Positions 12,357 through 29,380 of a stretch of DNA of 64,000 nucleotides are shown one piece after another. A program made the translations under genes and the position numbers. The DNA is from Populus alba (taxonomy: Eukaryota; Streptophyta; Magnoliopsida; Malpighiales; Salicaceae). Every line of letters starts with the position of its first letter. Within the stretch, counting starts at the first letter, position 1. The notes below the pieces were generated by a model. That model was not told the origin of the DNA. It worked only from the letters and a program-made list of their open reading frames with translations, and did not search any database. The stretch is from positions 6,080,967 through 6,144,966 of the forward strand of contig NC_133299.1 of NCBI RefSeq assembly GCF_005239225.2. The letters run 5' to 3'.

Positions 12357-13569
12357 AAATTACCCTCACAAACACTTCATAACAACCAACCCCCTTCCCA
12401 CCAATCAACTCACCACCTATAAACAGATATTCCGTAACATTTAAACAAGTAATTTGCAATCAATAAATACATCTTACTCATTATTAACAGAAACATAACA
12501 TCAAACAGATTAATTTCTTATTAACCTACAAATAATTTAAAGAATCCAATTAATGCTGAGGAGAATCAGTTTCTGACAATCTAATGTCGTTTCAACTATA
12601 ACTCTAGCAGCAGCATTAAACGCAGATTTACGGAGAAATTGCCGGGAGGGGGGGGGGGAGAAAAGGGAAAGGATGTGTTTTCAATGTCACCTCTGCGAAG
12701 CAAAATTTGAGAGAAACCGATTTTTGAATCTCACAATTAAAAAATGGAGGTAGGGTTCAATTATGGGGTTTTTGATCGATTTGCCCCAAAAATTAAGAGT
12801 GTAGTTAGGGCAAAATTTGAATAAAAAAATAAGAGCAGGTTAGTGAGAGAGGGAGAATTTAAAAGTTGCGGTAAAGTTTATGTTTTGGGTTTGAACATTT
12901 TCGTAGTTTTCATTTCCCCCCTGTCCCTTACGCCGTTAGTTTGAGGAGTTAACTGTCAGAGATTTGATTGAAAAGTGACGTTTAGCAGTAGGAGTTTGAT
13001 GATTGGCGTTATTAATTCTACTGCTCGCTAGGCCTTTCTCACGCGTGTGTCTCGGGCAGAGAGTCGAAGCGTCCATTAGTTACTCCTTGATTGGCCAAGC
13101 GTTTGGTAAAAGTGTTTTAACAAAAGCCCAATTAGGCCCATTCACTTATATTTGGAATATTAGTTTAGGATAGGCACTCGGTCTGCTGTGGGTAAATTTT
13201 TTTTTTATTAAAAAATATTAAAATAATATAAATATTTAAAAAAAAAAATTGAGGACCTAATCATTGAATCAAATAGTTTAATTTAATAGAATGATTAGAA
13301 AAAAATATATTGATAATAAATAAAGTAGAAGAAAAAAAACCAACAATAATTTAATACAAAGATGTACACTTGTCAATATTATAAAAATATATATTTATAA
13401 TATTATTAAAAAAATCTCAATGATTTTATTTTTTTAACAAGGTAAATATTAAATGAAAACAAGATAATTGTATTTTTAAAAAATAAAATAAAATAATGTT
13501 AATCTTGATTTCAGGCAAATAAAATATCGAATGAATAAATTAAAAAGAAAATAATTTAAAAAAACAAAA

Positions 13570-14770
13570 AAGAAATCACCCAAGTCTGTCCGAGGTAACA
13601 CTCCAAATTTATAACCTCGTTGTAGGACTAGGATAACCTTATTGAAAGCAAATAGAATAAAATTACGAATCTAAATTTTTAAATCAATCTAATATTAAAT
13701 GATAAAATTAAAAATAAAAAAAGTCTAAGTCAATCCCTGTGAACCTACTTAATCCTATGACCCAGAATATGATATTGAGATAACTCAATAGAAAGAAAAT
13801 TTTTAAAAAAGATCTAAAAAAATTGAATCCAGCCTGATATAATTTTTAAAACTCGTGACATGAATCATAAGGTCAGATCATAGCATAAAAGTCAAACTCA
13901 AAAAAAATAACAATATCAAATTCTCAACTAGCCAAAATAATTAAGGGTAAAATTAAAAAATAAATTCAAAAAAAAAGATCAAAAAGAAAAAATATAGATT
14001 TGAAAATAATGATGACCAAATTTTAAAAAAAATGGTGATGGATGAAATTGAAAAATAATTTTGATAAATAAAAAAATAAGAAAAAAAATCCAAAGAACAA
14101 TAAAAAGAACAAGGCCAGACTTTATATAAAAACAAATGTCAAATGATGAAACTAAAAAAAATATAATTTAATGAAGGATTTAAGGTCAAATACATCGCAA
14201 TTAAAAGAACAAGGACCTAATTTAATTCAACAAATAAATAACTAGACTTCTTTGTTTTTTTTTCAATGCCCAATGTATTGTTCAAGGAGAAGAGAGATAA
14301 AAGACACAAGGAGGGAAAACATGTTGGCAGAGCTCAATTATAACTTGTTTGGTGGTTTTTGCCTCACCAACATGACATGAGCAACGAGACATATCCAACA
14401 CCATCCCAAAAAGTAGCATTTAAAATTTTTATGGCGTTGCACGCCCTATCTGAAAGGTGAAGGAGGCATCTACTTACCAGTTTTCTGTGAGGCGCGTGCT
14501 AACCAGTTTTTTATTTAAATTATATTTAATCCTGACCCCACTTGAAAATATACGATATAGTTGTGATATCAGAATAACCCTATATAAAACAAATTGAATA
14601 GTACCTCAATTATTCAATAACTTAATTTTGAACAGCAAAATTGAAAAAAAAAATCTAAATCAACCCGGGTTAAATTGTTGTGCTCGTAACCTAAGATATG
14701 AGATCAGGATAACTCCATATAAAGAAAAGGGAATAAAAACACAAAGACCAATTCCTAACATTTCTTAAAG
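13570..14770. repeat. Degenerate dispersed repeat with internal related units
   Basis: Three stretches share a recognisable pattern: near 13575-13660 (cacccaagtctgtccgaggt, then aggataaccttattgaaagc), near 13720-13800 (agtctaagtcaatccctgtg, then gagataactcaatagaaag) and near 14650-14730 (aatcaacccgggttaaattg, then caggataactccatataaag). They look like decayed copies of one element family. The same 'acccgggt / gagat..aactc' style is common in poplar repeats (general knowledge). Confidence 0.55.
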
Positions 14771-15007
14771 CTTCAAATCCGATTTTTAAAACTCTAATTA
14801 TTTTAAATTAATAAAATTTTATTTTATTTTGTCTAACCAAGAATTAACCAAGCAACAAAATAATGTCCTGACGCCTCAAAATCCCATACACACGCATGGC
14901 AAATAAATCACTAAGACCATTTGCAAATCAGGGCAATTTTAAAGGGACCAAATAAGAAAACAAATAAATTAAAAGACTAGAATGTAAAAAATCATAGGAA
15001 AAAATTA

Positions 15008-15033
15008 TGCATTGTTCAAATGAACAATGCATC
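15008..15033. repeat. Perfect short hairpin (12-bp arms)
   Basis: atgcattgttca, two bases, then tgaacaatgcat: inverted arms of 12 with a 2-nt spacer. It shares the gttca..tgaac core with the hairpin at 59890-59911 and probably belongs to a repeat relic rather than a regulatory site. Confidence 0.7.
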
Positions 15034-15189
15034 CCCTTTACAGTCTACGATGAAGACTGAGGGGATTTTTTTTTTTAAGTATATAATTATAATTGAAGTT
15101 ATTAATAATGCTTACTTACGAGGTGCATAATCTACTTCTTCGGATTTTTTTTCCAGTTTGTTTTTACCAAAAACACCATAAATTTAATT

Positions 15190-15412
15190 AAAGAGGTGCT
15201 TTAAGAGTATAATGGAAGTTGTTTTTCAGATTATTTTTTACTTGAAAATGCATTAAAATAATATATAGTTTTTTTAAAAAATCTATTTTTAACATTAACA
15301 TATTAAAACAATTTAAAAACATTAAAAAAATTAATTTAAAACAAAAAATAATAATTCAAATTTTGACAAAAAAAAACTTTCAACCTTTAATTCCAAACGA
15401 GGTTTAATTTTT
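15190..15412. mobile_element. MITE-like AT-rich element
   Basis: About 220 bp. It starts near ggtgctttaagagtataatg and ends near ttccaaacgaggttt. Inside are the recurring phrases attaaaataatata and tattaaaacaatttaaaaac. Its layout matches other elements here (2924-3122, 54755-54900, 56655-56826, 63290-63430, 63605-63800). Ends are approximate, and no clean target duplication was identified. Confidence 0.5.
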
Positions 15413-16283
15413 ATCACCATCACTCGCTTCTCTATTTAATTGCTCGTATTAATAGCTTAGGTAGGTAAAACGGGAAAATAATTGTCATCAGCTGGGGTGT
15501 TTTCTTAGTTTTGCTGGTTTATATTCTATACATTAATGTGCTTGAAGTTTATAGAATATTTTATGAAGATATTCAAATCAATAAACTATATATATTTTTT
15601 ATTAAATTGTCATAGGTAAATAATTTTTATAATTTGGGAGATGACAGGGTTCCCCACGCACGTGTGCAAGCAGACTCCCTCCCGCATGCCGCGCGCCCTT
15701 TCTAGTTTTTACCACTCTCCGACGGTCCACGAGTCCCCGTGCATGCATGAAAAAACATGGGTTATTATATGCTTTAATCACGTAATTATGGATTTCTTCT
15801 TTTTCTTTTTTTTCTTTATTAATCTCCCTCGATTTCTCTTAAAACAACCATCCGTCTCTATTTTTGAACAATCAAATGCAATGCTTTGCATCTCTCTCTT
15901 TGCTTTCCTTTTTCTCAAGATAAGTACCTTTTTGCTTCATTCATTACTCTCTCTATTTTTTAAATTATTTATCTGATTCTTTATTCTAGTTTTGTGCATG
16001 GATTTTGCTTTTGTTGTTGCAATTTGTTGATTTTTTTTTTTGGGATTGTTATTGGTGAATCTGTAGCCATATTTTGATTATTGTTTCCAAATTAATGTCG
16101 TTTGGAGCCAAATTGCAAAATTACGATTTGATTGAAGGCCTGTGATCTGATCACCAAGAAATATCAAATTGTTTCTTTTTACTGTTAATGGGATAAAAAA
16201 AGATTCAATCTTTATACTGCGTTTAATTCATAGAAGAGAGGTGGTAATAAGGACCTGAAGATTAATAGGACTAGTTGTTTTTG

Positions 16284-22206
<5,923 letters not shown>

Positions 22207-25200
22207 GTGTAAGATTCCGACAAGCCTTTAAGCAGTAGGAGTTAATTTGTATTTTCTAGGTGTCATAAGTTAACAGAATGTGTAGTGCATACTGTTGTAA
22301 AGAGGAAACAGGCTTCAGGGAGGTTACAAGAGTTGAGTATCCTTCCAGGATGTATTTACCACCTTTTAGGTTTCTGTTAAATGTATTCAGTTGGATTAGA
22401 TTGCAATTTCCAAGTTTGAAAACTTTGTTCATGATTTACCCCCGTTTTCTTCTGTTGAATCATTTTTTTTTACTAAAGAATGCTGGATGATGTCCTTGTA
22501 GACCAAGTCAATATGAAGTCTGGCGAGTTATTACATTCCAATATATTTAGATTTGATTGTGCACCAAGCTTAATTGGATACAAGTCTAGTGAATTATTAG
22601 ACGCGTCACCCCTAGGCTTGGCTGCACATCAAGGTTTGTGGCCCTCTTGACCTATTAATTTTAGACTTGGTTGCATACAATGTCCTTGTAAATATTTGTA
22701 ATTTTAATTAAGTGAAATATAGCCCTCTTAATTTTTTTTGTCTTGTTTAGTTGCTCAACTGGATTGCCATATCTATTTACCATGAGCTTGGAAATGTGCC
22801 AAGCGTGCAAAGGGCTAAAGGTTTTGAGATCTTTATAAGGTGTGTGAAGAGCCTTAAAAGGCCTCGCTTGTTTATCTTTATGATTTTTTAAAATAAAATG
22901 TTAATATCAGGGATGTATTTTTTTTTATATATTTATAAGTATATAAAAAATCTTTCAATGACTTACTATTTTTTTCATCTCATTAAATATTGTGTAAGGA
23001 ATATTTATTTTTTTTTATTAATGCTATTAGAAGAAAATGACTCCAACTTCTCAACCCTCAACTCTGGCAAAATAATAAATTTAGAGGTGAATTATTAAAA
23101 AAAATTCATAATTTCTATTTTTTAGAGACTAATAATTTCAAATCCCAAAACATTTATCATACTAAAACAAGAATAAATACTCTTATTTTTTAAATTTATT
23201 GAAATTTAAAAAAATATTTTACAAGTGTTAAACAATTTACCATTAATTATCCATCTTATAAGCCATAAAGAAAGAAATATAGGCATGAATATATTATCAT
23301 TCATTGTTCTAACACCGAAAAAACCTCGTTTCTAAATATACCGGTTTCGGAACATGACTAATGTGCAAAATACACATCTTAAGCATACATGTATAACTCA
23401 ATTATACAAATTTATCTTCTTGGATCTATATAACATTTTTTTTCAATGACGTTATTTGTTCATCCTTCATTCACCAAAGAATAAAACAAAAAGATGCTAT
23501 TAATTTGTTCATCAATATGTTCATTGCCAATTTGCTGAAAACACAGATCTGTTCATGTTTTTGTCGCTTTGTTTAGAGAAATACAGTAATCCAGCAGCAC
23601 CTCGCCCAGCACCTGCCAGCAGCAACCGTGTTCGACACGAGCACGAGTTCAACGACTTGTGCATCGTACCTTGTCCGGCATCTTTAGTGTACCTTGTCGA
23701 TCCACCAGGAACAGCACCGTGTCACCGTATATGTATCAGTCCTCTGGGACGAGCAAACCGAAGCCGTGCAGTGTCTGACAGGAGTAAAGCTACTAATTTT
23801 CTTGTGTTGTGTCCATGTCAAAAAAGCTGGGTGCACCGCAATTTCCTGGAAGCATCCATGTAGAAATGGTTCCAGTTACATGTGCATTTTCTGATGTACT
23901 GCTTTATTATAGCATGCTCACAGTACAGAAAGAAAGCAAACCATTAATTCATACATTTAATTTGTTGCCATGCACGGCTGAAGGGTCTCTCTCCAGTTGT
24001 TTGACTGTGCAAGGCATTCTATCAAATGAAGCAGTCGTTTTCCTTTTAGTGAAATCGCCGGTGGCGTCGAGCCCTCATGTGAAACATGCAAGGACCAAAA
24101 GGGACTAAAAGGAAAGAAAAATCTTAACTGGGGTGCCATCTTAAGAACTATAACGAAAAAAAATTATGAAAAAATTGCATATTTAAGGACTAAAATCAAT
24201 TTTTTCTTGAAAAAAAAACCTTGAAGACGAAATTTAGACACACAGCGCTGTAAATTTGATGAACACAGTAACAAACAGTTGGCGATCGTCGACGAGTTAA
24301 GAAATTTTATGCATCTTCGTAAACTTAGACGATCACCTATAATGCATCTAGCTAATTTCCATGCTTAGAGTTAGAGAAACATGCTCCAAGGAACTCAATA
24401 AATTAAACATCGACTTCTTTGAATATACTGGAAATTAACGAGTGGTCATCACTAAGCACAGGGATCTACGAACTAACAAGCTTGCTGTAGGTCCGTCGCT
24501 GGGAAATACGAAAGGATCAGTTTTCCAATCGGATGGACCATTTTTTCTCCTTTTTGCCTTCGTTTTTCACGAAAAGGCACAAAACCACATGATACTTGAC
24601 CTACCATTCATCATCTTTCCCGGCAGATCTACAGCTTTTTCATCAACTTTTCAAAACCCCCCCACCAAACTTTTTTTTAACAGAGATGATCAAGAGGGTG
24701 AGCAAGAAAGAGAGAAAGAGAGAAAGAAAGAAACAAAAGGTGTCGTGGTTAGTCCCCATAACTGGCACTCACCATCTCAAGTCAATTTCACCTTCCAATT
24801 CATATGGACCATTTTGTGTATAGTTTTCTTCATGGAAATACATACTTGGCAGCAGGAAACAGGCTGGTGGTGGGCGAGGTGGTGCTCCGCCCTTTTTCTT
24901 GATAGATCCATCGCAACTTAATGATCGCCCTTGCAGACCATAGATGCAAGCTTTCTTTTGGTTTCTTATTATGACAAGTCAATACTTTTCCTTTTCTTTT
25001 AAACATAGACAAAAAAATATAAATAATCGTATTATGACAATTCAATATACTTAGCTTTATCCCCCAACCCATAGAATTGATTTGGTGGAAAAAAAATGGG
25101 TTGTCAATTTTTAAATTCAAATATTTGAAATAGCATCTAATTTTTTCTTTTATTAAATTATAAAGAGTACTTTAAACGTTGTGGTATAAACATTATGTAA

Positions 25201-28200
25201 ATATGCAATGTTTTCCTTTTTATATTTTAATATGGACTTACTTTTTAAATTTTTTTTATTTTAATCCTTAAACTTTTATTTTACATCTCAATAGAATTTT
25301 TTTTAAAAAATAAGGCCTATCATGCGGACCTGCCCTTGCACTTGACCTTTTCTATTTTTTTTGTTAAATTTTACTTTTTTTATATATATAAAAACAATAT
25401 ATCTCGTGCGGGTCTGGTATTGCAAATACATGCATGTTCAATTTTTTATTAAAAAAACATATTTGACTTGCAAACAAAACGAGAGTCAAATAGCTAGTTC
25501 ATCTTTAATGCACTATGTAAATATAAAAGGCAAGTTCTTAAGAATATGCAAATTGATCTTAAAATAAATTTTTATTAGCAATTGAATGTGCATATCTTCT
25601 ATTTATTATTAAAATATTATTTATTATCCAATAAAAAAAACACATGCTCGAGAGAATTTGGAGCGCACGCATATATATATATATATATATAAATGGTATT
25701 TACAATAAATTAATATAAAATCATTATTCACCTCCCAAATCATCAATTATTAACATATGGGATAGGCAGATATAGTAATACTAAAAAGTCATATTGATTG
25801 TGTAACAAGTCTTTGATGTGTAACAAGTCTTTGAATTTCATCCTCTTTGTTTGGTAAGGAAAAGGGTGCACAATTTACCGCATAGACTAAGTTTTACCCG
25901 ATCCCTGCTCCCTAGCATAACCTGAACCACCCCAAATTAATTAATGGCATTAATGCCACTGTGTGATAAAATTAAATTAAAAGTGCCACGTCAAAATTAA
26001 CCCACCAAGAGAATGTGATTATATCAACCTTTTGATCTTTTCATAAATGGCTAATGACAGCCTATGACTCAACAAAAAGATCACGTTAACTAATTAATCA
26101 ATGTCAGAAACGTGGAAGCATCCAAGACGCAAACACAGTAACATCACACCACGTGTCGAGGCAATGGGTTAGGTTAATCACAGCCACTTACTACTGCTGA
26201 GGTGTCAGCGATCCTGATTCTTCAGTACACACGTGGCAAGGGAATGACGGCTAGTTAAGCTTTGTTGTTAACTGCCAAAAATGCTCTCTGATTGTCTTTC
26301 TGTGCCCCTCACCGGGTCACGTCCCTGTCACGTGGCTTGCCCTCTGCTGGCTGGCACCGCCCCTCTTTCTGATTTCTAGTGACATATTAAAGAATACAAA
26401 CGTATGTTTTTCTTCCTTTTTTTCTTGAATTTATGACGCGGGACTAAAGAGTAAATTGGAAAGGAATGATAGAAGAAAAAAAAGAAGCTAAGGAGCATAA
26501 GAATAGAGGAAACAATTGGGAGAGAGAAAAACAAAATTTTGTGACTTTTCTTAATTCATTAAAATTGCCTAATTAATATGTTAGTATAACATACCTGGTA
26601 GTGAATTGGTTGGTTACACGTGATATTATTATATTCATGTAAAATATATATTTGTTATTAATAAAAACTTAATTTATTCTTAATATTCATATAATATTAT
26701 ATTGATGAATCTAAAGTAAATATGAAGTTCATTGGATAAAAATACTTTGCAAAAAAAATTATAAAATTATTAGAATTATGATATTCATATTGCATCAAAT
26801 TATTGTTTCTAAAATGTTCTTGGTCGATGTTCTCTTAAATACATGACATGATGTTTAAATTAGTGATTCATATGAATTACCATTAAAAACCGTATAATTA
26901 GATAACTTGTGGTACTTTACAATAATTTAAGCGTCTTTAAAGAATTATTAAACAAAAAAAAACCACATCTTCAAATAATATATTTCTAATAAATTTTAAA
27001 TTTTTTTAACAAAATCCTAGAGACTCTCAAATAATTTTGATTATATTATTTCTATTACGTGAACGACATTCGAAACCCAATATATTCTTCATCCTTAATC
27101 TTTAGGTAGACATTACATCTTTGATCTTTGCATCTCAGTAGACAATGCACATGGAAATGCATTGAAGATATTTTTTAGAAGGATTAGTATGATGGATGGT
27201 AAGGTCACTTTCTATTAAAGTTTGTACCATAAAATAAATAGTACGAAAATATATATATATATTTTTATGAATATACGAATGATTTGCTGCTTACCAGATA
27301 TATTATTTCAATAGACAAAAAAATGATGAAAGATCCAGGAAAAAAGAAAGCACCAACGATATGCATACATTTTAGTCGTAAGGCACTCGCATCCTTGATT
27401 CGTATCCAAACTCATGATTTGGTGAAGGTAAAATGACATTTCCTTAGTATATTGAATCCACTGCTATCCCATTTCCGTGTCGTGTCAAATCATGAGTTGG
27501 ATTAAGAGAACTGTGTAAGCGATGGCAACGGAGCCCGTACTTCCTCAAGTTTATATCGTGGGACACCGGACAATGAAGCTTGAAACCGGGCCTCTCGCAA
27601 ATTCCTTCCATTGTTTTCTTGTAATAGTTATGGTTGATCATGGTGTCACCACCAGTGTGGCGGTGAAGACGGTGATGGTAATAGCTAGGGTTGATTAATG
27701 GCGGCAATAAGTTGTGATTTGCTGGTAGTGACAAGAACATGCACTGCAATGATTCTGATGGCGGGGGTGGCTAAGATGCTGGTGGTAGTTCCTGCATCAT
27801 TGAAAATTCTAATTTGTTCTGTTTGAAAATAAAATATTTAAGTTCACTGCCACCATCGCTCCTTGGATAACAACAAATTACGCATATATTAAAAAAATAA
27901 ATCCAGACACAGACACACACACACACATATATAAAAGTTAGTTTTGTCCTATTAATGACATCACGGATAAGATTAAAGTTTATATAATTGCATGTCTATG
28001 ATTTTAGCTTAACGTCAACAGTCTCAGCAATGATGTCACAAACAGGACAGATAAATAACATTGGAATTTATAGTAGCCATTTTGGAGAAAAGAGAGAAGA
28101 AAACACGCATGTGGCTTGAACATTCCAAGAACTTGCTAAATTCCCTCTTGAGCAGGCAACGTGAAGCGCCACCAAGACCTCATGTTTTCGACAGATGCCA

Positions 28201-28900
28201 TCCCATATGTCCCCAAGAAACAAAATCCATGGCCTCCGTCGCTCTGCTCCGGTCCAATAGCCGGCACATCAAACAACCTAATAAGGCTAGAACACAATTA
28301 ATGTTAAAAGCCTCGTTTGCTTGCCTGTATACCTTAGCTCGGATGTTGATGCAGAATCGAAAGCAGATCTCAGACTTAGCACAATGGTGCTCTATCCGAA
28401 CACGTGTAGGGCTAGGATGGTAGGGCTGGATGAGTATGATCGACGTTGGAATCAGGATTCGAATCTCGTAATGTGATGTCTGAAAATATAATCACAGCTA
28501 TAACTGTGGAATTATATGCTCATATTAATTGTTAACAAGTGAGGTTATTATCACAACTTAGCAGGCATAATTGAAAAGTCTAGGGGTGTTTTTGGTAACG
28601 AGGTGGCTGACCCTCTTAAATGCACCTTATAAGGACTGGCTGCTGCCCCCATACTGTTCGTATAGGAGAGTTGCAGTTGACACCTTTTTTACAATAACCT
28701 CGAAAGGACATAACTTCTCTCAAGTGTCTTCCTTCTTGTCCTTAATCTTTAGCCTAGCTAGCTACAATCTCAAGGTACGAGTACTAGGGCAAGTCCTTTT
28801 GTACCAGCACAGTATATTTTGTTATCTTCTTCTTCAAAGCTCTCCATCGATCTTTCTGTTTCCATGGAGGCCAGCTCTCTCTTATTTATATTCCCCCCCC
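22207..28900. other. Large intergenic region between CPK and ABCG22
   Basis: 6.7 kb with no gene I can support. 22207 to about 22500 is probably CPK 3' UTR. 23560-23780 is a GC-richer patch (cagcagcacctcgcccagca) with a 102-codon frame lacking recognisable similarity. 24690-24740 is a GA-rich run. 25672-25691 is (AT)n. 26110-26340 is an ACGT-core cluster (listed). 27640-27790 is a GGN-rich low-complexity patch. Short open frames here show no family features. Confidence 0.55.
26110..26336. promoter_or_regulatory. ABRE/G-box cluster
   Basis: Within about 230 bp lie cacgtgtc (26150-26157), cacgtggc (26230-26237), cacgtggc (26329-26336), an acgtgg at 26110-26115 and tcacgtcc (26317-26324). A further cacgtg sits at 26617-26622. 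CACGTGGC/T is the classic ABRE/G-box bound by bZIP (ABF) and bHLH factors. It lies about 3 kb upstream of the ABCG22 start and 4 kb beyond the CPK stop. Linking it to ABCG22 is inference; both neighbouring gene families have ABA connections. Confidence 0.5.
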
Positions 28901-28955
28901 TCCCCTCATTGCTTAAACGAATGCTTCCTCCTTTAACTCATCTTTGAGTCTATAT

Positions 28956-28964
28956 CTATATATA
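28956..28964 (+). promoter_or_regulatory. Candidate TATA box of the ABCG22 gene
   Basis: ctatatata within an AT stretch, followed by CT-rich sequence typical of plant 5' leaders. A likely 5'-UTR intron begins at ttcaaaag|gtaac near 29132 and could end just before the ATG (tggaag|attataag). The transcription start itself cannot be fixed from sequence. Confidence 0.4.
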
Positions 28965-29380
28965 TCAAGATCTCCATCCCTCCCTCTTTCTCTAGCTTGC
29001 TCTCCGTTTTCTACCAGCAAGCTACGCACATCTTGAGTCTTTTCTTCTTCTTACATATCTACTGAGATCTATTATTATATATTCTCACTTGTTAGTATAT
29101 ACCATTTTGTGAGCAACTTCATTTTCAAAAGGTAACAAAGGTCTACAGTTTTATATTATGTTAGTTGCTTACAGCGTTTGGAAAAAAAAAAGAAACTTTT
29201 TTCTGGTTTTTTTATGTACTTTTTCCCAAGCCCGGGAATAATGTCAAGCAATGTTCGTCATTCCTTAATTTATCTGAACATTTAACCCTTTTTTTTTGTC
29301 ATTGTTAAATCTCATATTAATGCTGAATTAAACCAACCTAATGTTTTTATTTTCTTTCATACTGTTTGGAAGATTATAAG

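Larger units (their letters stand above)
12357..15640. other. Intergenic region between the divergent DONSON and CPK genes
   Basis: 12357-12720 is likely DONSON 5' UTR and promoter, including a G-run at 12648-12658 (C-run on the gene strand). From about 13200 to 15420 the DNA is AT-rich, with repeat relics and a MITE-like element (listed separately). No coding region recognised. Confidence 0.5.

Noticed and set aside
16275..16283. Upstream in-frame TTG as start of the CPK
   Set aside because: Plant genes use ATG, and the ATG at 16284 gives the MGNTC acylation motif expected for this clade.
23555..23863. 102-codon GC-richer frame (cagcagcacctcgcccagca region)
   Set aside because: Overlapping frames are equally open and no similarity is recognised; kept only as a note on composition.
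24442..24921. 159-codon frame in the CPK-ABCG22 gap
   Set aside because: It opens on a non-ATG codon and runs through low-complexity GA-rich sequence without any family motif.
27444..27749. 101-codon minus-strand frame
   Set aside because: Built on GGN/ACC-type low-complexity repeats that open several frames at once.
28061..28423. 120-codon frame upstream of ABCG22
   Set aside because: No recognisable domain, no good ATG context or splice partners. Composition is only locally GC-richer; probably chance.
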